NCBI GenBank assembly: GCA_032622095.1
Contig: CP136069.1
Span: forward strand, 120,458,126 to 120,522,125
Reading direction: 5' to 3'
DNA from: Siphonodentalium dalli
Taxonomy: Eukaryota; Mollusca; Scaphopoda; Gadilida; Siphonodentaliidae
Length of the DNA: 64,000 nucleotides
In this document: piece after piece, positions 22,374 through 33,420 of the stretch
Layout: each line of letters opens with the position of its first letter
How positions within the stretch are numbered: the stretch's first letter is position 1
Notes under the pieces: generated by a model
The model's input: only the letters and a program-made list of their open reading frames with translations
The model's database searches: none
What the model was told of the DNA's origin: nothing
Translations under genes and position numbers: made by a program

Positions 22374-23699
22374 TACTCCCCCTCCAAAAATATATGACAT
22401 CCCTGTCATTTACAACATATCATTCTCATAATACCCATTTCTAATGCTGTTTTTGATCAAAATAACTATCCAAATTGTCAATATGTACACGCCAACACAT
22501 ATGCTGTACTACATATGGGTATAATATAACTTGACTATAAAAGTCCACAAAATACACACATACTCAATATGTCAATTTACTGACACACAAAAGTAAATAT
22601 CTGAAATTTCAACCTCAGATCAATCATAAACATCTCCTCTCAAATTCTTATGACAAACAAACATGCATTTATTCATCATGAAGTTTCAACAAAAAATCAA
22701 ATACACTAGCTTATTTCAATTCGTTTACCATGAATGATCTATGCTAAGATAAAAATTTAATTTATGGACAGCAAAACATTAAATGTAAAACATACAAAAT
22801 TGTTAATCTTGCCTCTCCTACAATATGGTCACTAGACTAATCTATTAAATTTATAAATTTTATTTCTGGTTCATCAATTAATTAATCAACAGATAAACTC
22901 AAATTAAATTAGTGATCCATTGCAAAAAATGCCAGATATATCAAAATTTAAAAAATTTAATGCTTCCAAAAATTCAAATGATTACATAAAAAATGTTTTC
23001 ACATCCAAATGACATGACTGAACAAAAATGATAACAATGAAAAATGCAAATCACAATTTCTGGTATAGCCTGAATTGGCTGAAAATTTTATATGGAATAA
23101 CAAATCTGTTGTCTGACTTGAAAGAGTGTTTATGCTCTAAATTTATACCATATACATTAAAATGCTGCGACGACCAATCGCTTAATGATTAATCAAAACC
23201 TGGAGCAAAATTATCCATACAAATATTTCTTCAAATGGAATTGTCAATCTATTATGTGCCTATATAACTTTAATACATGTACTTCAAACTCAAATTGGCT
23301 TATCTTGTCACTATAATTGACTAAACATTTACGGTAAAATCTCTGCGGTAATAACTGCAAATAAAATGTCTCTGCGATTATCAGCTGCAAATACCATACA
23401 ATTTAAAAATATATCACTGTACTAATACTATTTTAATTATACATGATTCTGAAAAACAAATTATGTTAATCACAGGGTTATACGCTGAAATAAAGCATTA
23501 CTTGAAAACTGGTACCTCATATGAGTTTTGGCTGCACTGGATCGTCAGCTGTAATCCTACTGTATTGCTGATAGTCCGAACAATAACATAAAATCATAAT
23601 CCTTACCATGCATAATTTTCCTTCTCAAACTCAGAACTTGATATTTGTTTGGACATTGAAAATATTTATATCTGAATTTTCACTATGCAAAAATGTTTG
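22374..23699 (-). other. Polypurine tract and 3' noncoding region of the Gypsy element
   Basis: In element orientation a purine run, GGAGGGGGAGTA (plus-strand complement at about 22374-22385), abuts the 3' LTR and serves as a plausible plus-strand primer. The remaining 1.3 kb is AT-rich without an ORF of note, so no envelope gene is present where retroviruses would carry one. Confidence 0.75.
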
Positions 23700-24110
23700 T
23701 CATTCTAACATTGTTTCAAGGGTTTTCTGAACTACAGATGGTTCCATCCCTACAAATATCTGCTTATCAGTGAGAGTTTTCAAGACATTTAGCTTTATTT
23801 GCCGGATTGTATCCGAAACATTAACTAATGGCATTGAACTCTCTATAGCTCTATGTGATACATAATCTGACTCCCAATATGGTTTCCTTGTATATCGGTT
23901 TGAACGTCTGGTTGGAATCGGTGGGTGAGTAACTTCCTTTTCAACTTCTTCTTGAGTTTGAATATTTCTTACCTGATTTTCGTCTTCCTGACTTGGTGGA
24001 ATTTCTGATTGTGATTCTACCACATTATCAATCTCTTCTCGAGTTTGACTATTTCTTACCTTTTGCTGCTCTACATGTTGGATATCTACAACTTCATCTT
24101 GTTGATATCC
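23700..24110 (-). pseudogene. C-terminal tail of pol, out of frame with integrase
   Basis: The frame encodes an acidic, glutamine-rich stretch and then RRSNRYTRKP, a basic motif typical of the extreme C-terminus of Ty3/Gypsy polyproteins. The open frame continues upstream of its first ATG (24023) to about 24110, overlapping the end of the integrase frame. That fits a one- or two-base indel near 24100-24115 that separated it from integrase rather than a distinct gene. Confidence 0.7.
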
Positions 24111-25510
24111 TCTGCAGAGTCGTCACTCGTAACATTTGTCTCTCCCTCATCGAGAATTTCATTTCTCAAATAGACATCTGTTGTCTTCTCTACTTTGTCC
24201 TCTTCTCTGGACTCTATGGGTGCACCCTTTATCTCTAACACTATTTCCTCTAATTCATCGTCTGATTCGTCATCTGATTGTCCACCATTTTCCTCCACCC
24301 TCATTTTCGTGTCATTCTTTCCCTTCTCCATTTCATCATCTGCCGGTATGGCACTTGATTGTTCTTCTACTATGACACTTGTTGGCATGGGCCAATTTAC
24401 TGGAAGCAAATGATTCCTGTGAATTGTTTTTCTTATTCCCCGTTCCGATTCTACTATATATACTGGAATATCTTGTACTGGTTGTTGAACAACTTTATAT
24501 ATGGGATCTTCATATTTGTCACTTAACTTATGTGGTCCTTCAAAGGCTAATATCCTTACTAATACTCTGTCTCCTATTTCAATCTTTGATGCTCTAGCTT
24601 TCTTGTTGTAATTTCGTTCACTTCTCATCCGACTCTTCATAGTCATCTCTCTGACTCGTTCATGTGCTTCGGAAATCCTTCTCCTCAGATTTGAAATATA
24701 TTCTTCCACTGAATCTGCTCCTCCATCGTCTTTAATCCCAAACGCTACATCAATCGCCATTCTTGGGTTTCTACCAAACATCAACAGATAAGGTGAAACA
24801 CCGGTACTTTCATGACTTGTACTGTTGTAAGCACTTACAAACGGTCCAATATATTTACTCCAATCTCTCTTTTTATCCGGTTCCAAGGTTCCGAGCATTC
24901 CAATTAAGGATTTATTATATCTCTCGCAAATTCCATTCCCTTGAGGATGATACATTGACGTGCGAGTCTTCTCTATACCACATAATTCACATAGTTGCTT
25001 GATAATTTTGGATTCAAAATTTCTTCCTTGATCCGAATGTATTCTATGTGGTAATCCATAATGCACAATGAAATTATTATAGAATACACTTGCCGTTGTT
25101 TCTGCTGTCTGGTCCTTGGTAACATATGCTTGCGCATATTTCGTAAAATGGTCAGTGATTACTAGAATATTCTTAAGCCCTCCTCTTGTTGGTTCCAGTG
25201 TTAGAAAGTCCATGCAAACCATTTCCAGTGGCTGCGTTGTTTGTATGGAAACTAACTGAGCTGTAGTATTTTTCTGCGATTTTCTTCTAACACACCGGGG
25301 ACAATTTCTAATAAAATCTTCTACCTTACTATCAATTCCTGGCCAATAAAACCGCTCTTTAATTAGTGAAATGGTTCTATCTTGTCCTGGATGACCAATA
25401 TTTGTATGTAGTGCTTGTAACACTGTGTCTACCTTCTCTTTTGGAAGAACCAGTTGGTTTCTGTGAACTCCATTAAATGTTGTTTCTTTATACAATACGC
25501 CTCTTCTCAT
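24086..25510 (-). CDS. Gypsy pol, integrase part
   Basis: Integrase inserts the retrotransposon cDNA into nuclear DNA. Counting from the first ATG, the zinc-binding HHCC motif is H35, H40, C70, C73. The catalytic triad is D101 (CMDF), D160 (SDQG) and E196 (GICERYN), with 35 residues between the last two (DD35E). A GPY/F-like module (GPHKLSDKYEDPIYKV) follows, then an acidic tail. The frame is open upstream of the ATG into the RNase H end, so the ATG is not a true start: this is the continuation of pol after a frame change. Residues needed for catalysis are intact. Confidence 0.9.
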   Translation of the reverse strand: MRRGVLYKETTFNGVHRNQLVLPKEKVDTVLQALHTNIGHPGQDRTISLIKERFYWPGIDSKVEDFIRNCPRCVRRKSQKNTTAQLVSIQTTQPLEMVCMDFLTLEPTRGGLKNILVITDHFTKYAQAYVTKDQTAETTASVFYNNFIVHYGLPHRIHSDQGRNFESKIIKQLCELCGIEKTRTSMYHPQGNGICERYNKSLIGMLGTLEPDKKRDWSKYIGPFVSAYNSTSHESTGVSPYLLMFGRNPRMAIDVAFGIKDDGGADSVEEYISNLRRRISEAHERVREMTMKSRMRSERNYNKKARASKIEIGDRVLVRILAFEGPHKLSDKYEDPIYKVVQQPVQDIPVYIVESERGIRKTIHRNHLLPVNWPMPTSVIVEEQSSAIPADDEMEKGKNDTKMRVEENGGQSDDESDDELEEIVLEIKGAPIESREEDKVEKTTDVYLRNEILDEGETNVTSDDSAEDINKMKL

Positions 25511-25550
25511 CTTGAAAGCTTTAAAATGTCTAAAAAATGCTGAATGTTCC

Positions 25551-28121
25551 TTAATTTGTGGGATACTGTTTCGGTTCTCCTTTCTTTATAAATGGTAGCC
25601 ACTTCCCAATAATCTTATCATTTCGTTGTAATCTTCTCCAGTCTGAAATTGTCATTATGTCTATATTGCTCCCTGTTGTTTCCTCTTCCAGATATTCTTG
25701 GTCTGATGCTCCTATACTTCCACAGTATGGTTGTTGAAATTGCATGGCCTGGCAAATTTCTTTTACCACGTTTTCTGGCACTGTCTTTATCGAATCTTCC
25801 TTCACTGGTATCTGCTTCATTCTGGATAATGAATCAGCATCAGCATTATTCTTTCCAGGGCGATACTTTATCGTAAAGTCATAGGCTGCTAATGCTGCTA
25901 ACCATCTATGTCCTGTCGCGTCCAATTTTGCGCTTGATAATACATACGTCATTGGGTTGTTGTCAGTCAAAACCTCGAATCTACTACCATATAGATAGTC
26001 GTAGAATTTATCCACCACTGCCCACTTCAATGCTAGAAATTCCAGCTTGTGTGCCGGGTAGTTTCTTTCACTTTTTGTTACTCCACGGCTTGCGTAAGCA
26101 ATTACTCTTTTAACTCCATCTACTTGCTGGTATAACACCCCACCGAGGCCGTCAAGGCTAGCATCGGTGTGCAACTCGAAACTTACCTTAAAATCTGGAT
26201 AGCCTAATATAGGATATGTCACCAATCTGTCCTTGAGTCCTTCAAATACATCCTGATGCTTACTCTCCCATGTCCACTTTCTACTGAAAATTTCCTTATA
26301 CTTCCCTTTTCTTTTTTTCTTCACATTTGACGGTGGAACCAGTTCTTGTAATGGTTTAGCTACTTTTGCAAAATCTTTGACAAATTTTCTATAATATGAT
26401 GCAAAAGCAACGAAACGACGTACCTCATCTGGATTTTCTGGAACAGGCCAATTTTTTACTTTATCAATCTTTTCTGGATCTGGTTCTACACCTTCTCCCG
26501 AAACCATATGACCCACATACTTGATCTTACGTTTCAAAAATTCACACTTACCTGGGGATAACTTTAATCCATTTTCTCTCAATCGTTCAAATAACCGTCT
26601 GAGTCTAACTAAATGTTCTGAGAATCCTGGCGAAAATGAAATAATATCATCAATAAAAACACACAGTATTTTGTGGTTTAAACCATCCAAGATATGTTCC
26701 ATTAACCGCTGATAACAAGCTCCACTGTTCGACAAACCAAACGGAAGGCGTTCGAACGACCAATGTCCTAGTGGTCCTGCCGTGAATGCCGTCCTTTCTT
26801 TGTGGTCTTCATGAAGAGGAACCTGATAATAACCCATACGAGCATCACAGAGACTAAAGTAGGTCGATCCTCGTAAACAGTCTATCACATCTTCAATTCT
26901 TGGTAAACTGTATGCGTCCTTGATTGTCCCTTGGTTCAATTGTCGGAAGTCTATTGCTATGCGTAATTCTCCTGATTTCTTGCGAACTAATACCATATTT
27001 GACCCCCATGGACTGTAAGAAGGTTTTATAATCCCAGCCGCCTCCAGTTGTCGCAAATGATTCCGCACTTCATCAATCATTGCCGTTGGGATCTTCCGAT
27101 ATCGCTGTTTGAATGGTACTTCATTTGTTAATTCAATTCTATGTTTTACTTTATCTGTGAATCCAATATCTGTATCCCCAATAGAAAAGATATCTGCAAA
27201 TTCTTGGATAAGTTCTTCAACTTGACTTTTTTGCTGTGTAGTCAATGTTGGCTCTATTTTTACCTTTTGTAATACTATTTCTTCTCTATTTGCTTCCGTA
27301 ACTTCTTTTTCTTCATTCTCGGCTATGGTAACTGGTTGTGCTTCAGCCACAATAGTTTTTGGTAAAATAATTACTGTTTGATTTGTTGTATTTGAAAAAC
27401 AAAGATTGAAGATCTCCCTATCTCCTGTTTTCTTGAAATTCATGAGATATGGTGGAATTTCCAACAATTTAGCTCTGCATGCTGGTTGCAATAAACAAAC
27501 TGTGTCATAATCTGGTATCTTCTTATCCACACTACAAGCAATGGTGCGTTCCGTGTTTGGCTTTAAAATTATTTTGTCCACTTCTGCACAGCGAAAAACG
27601 CAAAGTACAAAATTATTTTGACGCAACTTTCTCTCACGTAGAGACAAACATCTGAATGTCAAATACCATGGCGTTGGCATTTTTGCAGTTTGCAAAAATT
27701 TGACTCCATTATTAATTTTACAGATATTCATTAATTCATTTAGTACATTAGTACCTAATAATACTGGTACCTTACTATTATATACACTATTGGGCACAAT
27801 CAACAGAATACATTGCAAGTTATTTTCAGATATACCTGGAATATTTATATTTGCAGTTATAAATCCATTGTATGGCAAACTATTGCCATCTGCACACTCT
27901 ATATTCAATAATATGTCCAATTGTTCCACTTTAATTTGTGATAAATATTTCTCATAAAATGATTGACTGACTGCTGAAATAGTACTACCTGAATCAAGAA
28001 GAAATGGAACTTGAATTCCCTCTAAGATAATGGTTGCCTCTGTGGGACTGCCATTTACAACTGGGGTCCTCTTTGGTGCTTTTTCGCAGTTATTCAAACT
28101 GTCACTCTGGTTCATGGTCAC
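25551..28121 (-). CDS. Gypsy pol, protease-RT-RNase H part
   Basis: 856 codons. The aspartic protease active site is LLDSGSTIS near residues 41-49. The reverse transcriptase has the catalytic FIDDI box near residue 488 and upstream fingers including LRIAIDFRQLN. RNase H follows, with HTDASLDGLGG and DNNPMTY. It lies in the -1 frame relative to gag and has no strong own start (first codon GTG, then ATG two codons on), so it is probably made by -1 frameshifting from gag. The frame ends at a stop next to a CCC run, a few codons after which the integrase frame is open: a single-base indel would explain the break. Confidence 0.93.
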   Translation of the reverse strand: MTMNQSDSLNNCEKAPKRTPVVNGSPTEATIILEGIQVPFLLDSGSTISAVSQSFYEKYLSQIKVEQLDILLNIECADGNSLPYNGFITANINIPGISENNLQCILLIVPNSVYNSKVPVLLGTNVLNELMNICKINNGVKFLQTAKMPTPWYLTFRCLSLRERKLRQNNFVLCVFRCAEVDKIILKPNTERTIACSVDKKIPDYDTVCLLQPACRAKLLEIPPYLMNFKKTGDREIFNLCFSNTTNQTVIILPKTIVAEAQPVTIAENEEKEVTEANREEIVLQKVKIEPTLTTQQKSQVEELIQEFADIFSIGDTDIGFTDKVKHRIELTNEVPFKQRYRKIPTAMIDEVRNHLRQLEAAGIIKPSYSPWGSNMVLVRKKSGELRIAIDFRQLNQGTIKDAYSLPRIEDVIDCLRGSTYFSLCDARMGYYQVPLHEDHKERTAFTAGPLGHWSFERLPFGLSNSGACYQRLMEHILDGLNHKILCVFIDDIISFSPGFSEHLVRLRRLFERLRENGLKLSPGKCEFLKRKIKYVGHMVSGEGVEPDPEKIDKVKNWPVPENPDEVRRFVAFASYYRKFVKDFAKVAKPLQELVPPSNVKKKRKGKYKEIFSRKWTWESKHQDVFEGLKDRLVTYPILGYPDFKVSFELHTDASLDGLGGVLYQQVDGVKRVIAYASRGVTKSERNYPAHKLEFLALKWAVVDKFYDYLYGSRFEVLTDNNPMTYVLSSAKLDATGHRWLAALAAYDFTIKYRPGKNNADADSLSRMKQIPVKEDSIKTVPENVVKEICQAMQFQQPYCGSIGASDQEYLEEETTGSNIDIMTISDWRRLQRNDKIIGKWLPFIKKGEPKQYPTN

Positions 28122-28123
28122 AC

Positions 28124-29275
28124 CTACCCCATGAACCCTTTGTAGTTTAAAGACTGACTATTATTTTGTCCCCTCTCTTGCCTGTGTACACAATTTAATG
28201 ATTTGTGATTCTTACCCCCACAAGACCAGCAAGTTATCTCCCCCTGCCCTTGGCCTTGACCTGAAAATGAACCTCTATTTGTATAGTTACCTTGACTTGC
28301 TATATATCTACCTCTATTTGGTGTCTGGTACCTATTTCTGAAATGACCTCTATATCCACTATTACGTTGTTGCTGGTTATATCTACATCTGCCATTGGGT
28401 GTCTGCTGAAAATTTGAATTGTTATTAATCTCTCTACCTGAACTTTTAAGTTCTCTTATTTCCTCAGTCAGCTTCGCCACCTGTTGCTGCAGTATCTGAA
28501 AATCTGAAGGTTTTTCTTTCGACTGCTGAACATTTACCTGTGCTTTAACTTGTTTACTTACTGGGTGTTCAGCTTCAAGTTTCCTTAATTCCACCAATAA
28601 ACCTGTAAATGTCTCTGAAGTTTCTGCTTTATACGTACTTATATCTTTCAGATCCTGTCTTAGTCCAGTCCATGAGATTTGTTTTAGCATGCAATCACTA
28701 TCTACTTCCTGAAACTGCAATGTCTGATTTAATAGGTCCTCTAATCTACATGCCCATGTAACTACATCTTCCCCTTCAAGTTGTTTAGCGCTATAAAATT
28801 TAGCAAGCATAGCTTCTTTTGGATCAACCGCCCCAAATATACTAGATATTTTGTTAACAATTTGAGCCGAAGTGGCATTAGGTCCTAACCTAATGATAGA
28901 TTGAGCTGCTCTCCCTCTTAGGGATCTCCTTATTGCCTGTAATAATTCATGCTCTGCCACTTTTTCTAACTTAATACATCCTAACTCATATTTCCAAATA
29001 TTAAATGTACACTCATTTTTACCCTCGCCTGAAAATACAGGTAATTTAACATTTGCTTTCGCTGGTTGTACAATGATTCTCTCTTTAGTTTGATCATTAT
29101 AAACATCAACTGGCTCCATCTTTTTTTCTGCAAGCCACACTGCAAGTTCAAAAGGTGTATTAACTTTTGGTTTGCATCCCATTTTTTCAAAACCCTCCAT
29201 CATTGTACGGAATTCATCTTCTGACATCTCCGCCATTTCGCAACTCTGAAGTGAAAAGTTGTACTTTCCTTTCAC
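28124..29275 (-). CDS. Gypsy gag polyprotein
   Basis: 383 codons encoding the structural protein that packages element RNA. The middle is a capsid-like helical region with retrotransposon-gag features (VVTWACRLEDLL, WTGLRQDL). An arginine, glycine and glutamine-rich stretch (RYRGHFRNRY-like) leads to one CCHC zinc knuckle, CWSCGGKNHKSLNC (residues about 349-362), which binds RNA. Translation could start at M1 or at the MAEMSEDEF methionine at codon 14. Gag ends four bases upstream of the pol frame's first codon, with pol in the -1 frame. Confidence 0.93.
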   Translation of the reverse strand: MKGKYNFSLQSCEMAEMSEDEFRTMMEGFEKMGCKPKVNTPFELAVWLAEKKMEPVDVYNDQTKERIIVQPAKANVKLPVFSGEGKNECTFNIWKYELGCIKLEKVAEHELLQAIRRSLRGRAAQSIIRLGPNATSAQIVNKISSIFGAVDPKEAMLAKFYSAKQLEGEDVVTWACRLEDLLNQTLQFQEVDSDCMLKQISWTGLRQDLKDISTYKAETSETFTGLLVELRKLEAEHPVSKQVKAQVNVQQSKEKPSDFQILQQQVAKLTEEIRELKSSGREINNNSNFQQTPNGRCRYNQQQRNSGYRGHFRNRYQTPNRGRYIASQGNYTNRGSFSGQGQGQGEITCWSCGGKNHKSLNCVHRQERGQNNSQSLNYKGFMG

Positions 29276-30156
29276 GTTATGAAAATATTAGTCTGAAAAT
29301 TAGCTAGTTCGGAATTTATTTCATAGAAAATATATATATTAACTATTTCCCTTGCTACTAAACTTATTTCACTACTTCAACCTCAACCTGAAAATAATGG
29401 TCAATTTCATTTTGTTCTACATGTACCTATAAACTTATTCAAAAGATTAGCATGCAAACTTACAAACAGAATGATTAGTAAATAAACAATGGTCACAGTG
29501 CAATTGTATAGTCAGAAAGGGTTAGAGAGTGATGAAGGGACCCTAAACTGGCTACGATTAATTTGTTTTTCCAATGATTTATTTCTCATTTTTCCAATTA
29601 ACCGAGTGTGAAACTGTTTTTAACGGTAATTTAAACTGCATGTTTTTGTATATGCTGTGTGTGACTATGTGTAAACCTGACTGTTACATACAATTATAAC
29701 CAAAATATTCATAATCATATATCGACAATATCAATATTTGTCCTGAAATATCAGTCACACATCTTCCCAAAAGTTCACCATAGTTCACTTCCGGATAACT
29801 CGAACTTCGGCGATTCAAATTTCGATTTGAAACGAATTTTCTCAAATGTTACAAACTTCTCTGTGTTGTCATGGGTCCTTCCTTTAGTGTTATTCAATGT
29901 CGAATTGTTACTATTACCATGTTATCTCCCAATCCTTTTAGAAATGTAATCGTTTGCAATTAGAAATCTTCGATTTTTGTGCACGTTTTCTATACGATTT
30001 GGTAACGCTGTATGCATCAGAGTTTCTTGGTTACGAATACCGAACACGTGATTACGAACTCCAAACACGTCATACGAACACCCCGAAAATAGAATATATG
30101 AAAGTCACTCAAATTCTTGCTCCAAAAGCTTCAGAAAGTCCACGTCCGGGCGCCAC
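29276..30156 (-). promoter_or_regulatory. Gypsy 5' leader with primer binding site
   Basis: In element orientation the sequence right after the 5' LTR reads GTGGCGCCCGGACGTGGAC (plus 30138-30156). TGGCGCC and the following bases resemble tRNA-primed binding sites of lysine-tRNA type, but with mismatches, so the tRNA is not certain. The 880-bp leader has no supported ORF and probably holds packaging signals. Confidence 0.7.
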
Positions 30157-31093
30157 TGTCGCACACCGTGGGTATAGGGGTTCCTGGCTAACTCTGGCGA
30201 GCACGACAGTCATTTGTAAACTTTAGCCTCTCTGAATATTTGAGTGGTATATAGATACGTGTGATGAACAGGGATTAAAGAAAGGAACGATCTCACCTTA
30301 TGAGTCTCTATACTTTTATATAAATGAATTTCTGTATAGCATGAAAGTCGGCTTTATATCTAGCCCATCAAATATTAAGCACATCGTATACACACATCGT
30401 AGTTTGTAGACTCTGAAATTATTAAAACATCCTAATAATAATACAAAATGTGGGAATGAGATATATCATTTAAAGTTAGCGTAAATGACTTCACCCTTTA
30501 TATTATTCTCGAAACTTTACTTTATGTGGACTATATCTTTGTCCATGTACAAATATTTCTTATTTCCTTTTTAAAATCCCCCCCCCCTATTGAAAATTAG
30601 TTAACATTAAGACTACTAAATTATTTACTAGATTCTCCAATAACTAAAAACCAAATTCAACAAAGTGATGAAATGACATGTGTTTAAACGACCAAATTTG
30701 TGTTACAATAATTACCTTGTCTGTATTGACAAAAGTCAAGAGCGTTAAAGAGCATAAGTGTATGTTTTATATTTATCCAAACATGTGAGGAGATGTTGCC
30801 CTCAGCTCCAGGTATTAACAAGTGACCTGTTTGTGTGTGCGTGTTAAATGTTCGATCACGAGGTCCGGGCAATCACATGTTTGTTGACCACTCTAAATTT
30901 AGGGCGCATGGGATGAGTGAATAGAAAAGGTCGTGTGCAAAGCTAAGAGTGCAACAAACATTAGTAAATTAACTCATGCCGTGCCGGTTATTTTTATAAA
31001 TGTCTTGCGTACCGAGAAATATACTAATATTATTAATGCTAATTATGTTATGTATTTAAATATAATTTATCCTGACGAAGTCACTGTATAACA
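30157..31093 (-). repeat. 5' LTR of the Gypsy element
   Basis: 937 bp, near-identical to 21439-22373. Followed by the CTAA target duplicate (31094-31097). It carries the element's promoter; I could not place a TATA box with confidence. Confidence 0.95.
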
Positions 31094-31466
31094 CTAATGT
31101 ACAAAACCACTGAATCCGTTGAATCAATATACATATACACACATATATATATGCATTGTTATCCACACTACTGGTATATAAAGGTACTGAAAATAACTAT
31201 ATTATACTAGTACACACAAAATAAACCATATATTATGGCAATGGGTTCTAATATCCGAACATAACAGCTGAGAACTTGGTGTGAATTGAAGAGTAGTGGG
31301 GTCTCAAGAATATCTACTCCTCCACGTTAGAAACATGCCATTAAATAGCATAAGTATAATCTAGCTCGAAGACAGAAGTGATCCATCAAACCGCTCTTAA
31401 TTCAACCAGGTCATCACACCCCATGTATGGTCGATCACATGATGATATAGGTGGAATGGGGCTTCT

Positions 31467-31518
31467 CAAAGTACCGCCGGTGCCGCATGCACATGCCGGT
31501 ACCGGTATCGATACTTTG
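31467..31518. repeat. 52-bp imperfect palindrome, subterminal in the hAT-like element
   Basis: It reads CAAAGTACCGCCGGTGCC inward from the left and CAAAGTATCGATACCGG inward from the right, meeting at ATGCACAT. It is probably a cluster of inverted transposase-binding repeats. Confidence 0.7.
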
Positions 31519-32450
31519 CTAGTACCGTGGTTCCTGTACCGGTACTGTCAAGCCATTTTATATTTCTAGCAATATCTAGAGGTAATACAGTGCTGAAAAT
31601 CACAAGTCACGAACTCTATTATTAACATGAAGTAATGATAATTTGATATCAGAATAAAGAAACTATTTTGGGATATTAGATACCATTTTGGAATATACTA
31701 ACAAACTTTCCCGTAGACATAGACAATTCAATCAACCTTAATAGAACTATTCGTTGCACACGTTTTGTGGTTTTAACTTATTGTTCTTCTGTGTGTGATA
31801 AACTGATAGAAATTAACGCGACACACGTCGGTGGTTTTCACTTCACAATATTCAATCAGATTAGATGTATTTGCAAAGTCGCGCTGTCGGCCATTTTGAA
31901 TCTAAACAATAATGAGTCAAGTTAGGCAACAATTTCTCTCCACGAGTTCCTATACCAAATATGAACTATCATGTCTATTCAGCAAATTACATGTACACTG
32001 TGCACGATTCGTCGATATTCGTTCCCAACTTTATTATATAACTGGAGGTTCCATGAGACCCATTTAAATTCAAAATGGTCTACCTCGTATATGCAAACTG
32101 ATACGACATGTGAACGGGTACGTGTGTATGTGATTAATCAAAACGCGTGGGCCATACTTGTGGGTGATGTCGTTGGTGAATAAATGATAAGAAATTGTAA
32201 CTGGGTTTAGTGTATAATTGCCACAACTGGGCAAAAATAAAGGCAAAATCATAAGTTGCAATCACAAGTTCCCAACACAAAATAATCTTTGAAGATTAAA
32301 ACAATATCACAATGCCGTGCTTTCAAATAATTGGAATTCAACCATTGAAGTGTGTTATAATAGATACATAAAAACCAGGAACGACCCTTCCGTGACCGAC
32401 CTCTCACGCCATGAATACAATCACGATCGATGTGCATCGCGTGTAGTTTA

Positions 32451-33242
32451 AGCCCCGGTTCCATATTCCCGATTTTCTGTCCCGAATTAGTATATTCGGC
32501 ACAAATTCGGGACCAGACCAAATCGGCAGCATTCGAGAGAATTCTGGACGAGGTTTATTCCAAAAAGCCGCCGAACTGATGCCGAATTATGACAAAATTT
32601 AATCGTCCCGAACGTTGCCGAATATTCCAGAATGCTTCCGAATATCTTCCCGAATGATCAAGAATTATCCCGAACTTTCGTGCGAGTGGCTGCCAAATTG
32701 CCCAGATTACTACCGACTTACACCGAATTGTTGCCGAATACCCCGAATCAATGCCGAACTGGTACCGAATTGCTGCAGAATAGATACCGAATTGGTATTC
32801 AATTGCTGCCGAACGTCCCGAATCGATGCCGAATTTTGCAGATACACCGGATCTCAGTATAAAAGCAGCCATACATGGCGAATTCGGGAATAACCTACCG
32901 AATACTGCCGACTACTCCAGAATATCCACCCGAATATTGCCGAATACTGCCGACTACTCCCGAATAGGTGCCGAATTGCTCCCGAATTTCTCCCGACGAT
33001 TTACAAATCGGGAGCGATTCGGCTTGGTTCCCGATAGTTTTGAACATTTCAAAACTGTCGGGAGCGAGTCCAGAATTGTCCCGAATCGGCCCCGATAGCA
33101 CCGATATCCCCGATCATGTTCGGGGGTAAAAATTCACTGTCCCGACTCGTCCCGAACTTACTCCACGATTTTTGCAAAATTATGATTCGGGAGTCATTCG
33201 GGAACATTCGGGGTGGGAAATCGGGGATATGGAACCGGGGCT
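32451..33242. mobile_element. PIF/Harbinger-like MITE with CCGAAT-rich interior
   Basis: Terminal inverted repeats of about 27 bp start AGCCCCGGTTCCATATYCCC at both ends. TTA precedes the left end (32448-32450) and follows the right end (33243-33245), a 3-bp duplication typical of PIF/Harbinger. The interior is a mass of degenerate CCGAAT/ATTCGG hexamers in both directions, so it can fold extensively. The open frames within (for example 32555-32872) are products of that low complexity. Confidence 0.75.
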
Positions 33243-33420
33243 TTAAAGAGCGAAACTTGATACTACTGTATTTTGCCAGACAGCCTGCTGATCTAAGAAC
33301 GTGCATATATGCAACCACAGTACCGAGTACCGGCGGATCTGCACACCAGCACCGTTACCGCAAAACATGCCCGAGTACGCGGTATCGGTATTGCGTACCG
33401 TTGAGAAGCCTGGGTGGAAT

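Larger units (their letters stand above)
21439..31093 (-). mobile_element. Ty3/Gypsy LTR retrotransposon, ~9.65 kb, very young
   Basis: Complete LTR element on the minus strand: 5' LTR 30157-31093, primer site, leader, gag, pol, a 1.3-kb 3' noncoding region, polypurine tract and 3' LTR 21439-22373. LTRs start TG and end CA on the plus strand and are flanked by CTAA on both sides, a 4-bp target duplication. By eye the LTRs differ at two substitutions and a two-base C-run length. Domain order protease, RT, RNase H, integrase is that of Ty3/Gypsy. No env-like ORF or chromodomain was seen. Pol is split over three frames. Confidence 0.95.
31458..33412. mobile_element. hAT-like non-autonomous transposon hosting a nested MITE
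   Basis: The perfect 8-bp direct repeat GGTGGAAT (31450-31457 and 33413-33420) is the target duplication length of hAT elements. The left end reads GGGGCTTCTCAAAGTACCG and the right end, inverted, CAGGCTTCTCAACGGTACG, close to the CAGGG-TTCTCAA type of animal hAT ends. Both subterminal zones are dense in GTACCG/CGGTAC. No transposase is present. A second element (32451-33242) sits inside, so this copy is older than that one. Confidence 0.75.

Noticed and set aside
22386-23699. Possible env region of the Gypsy element
   Set aside because: No ORF of useful length, signal peptide or membrane segment found.
29954-30226. 90-codon ORF across the leader and LTR
   Set aside because: Opposite strand to the element and crosses the LTR boundary.
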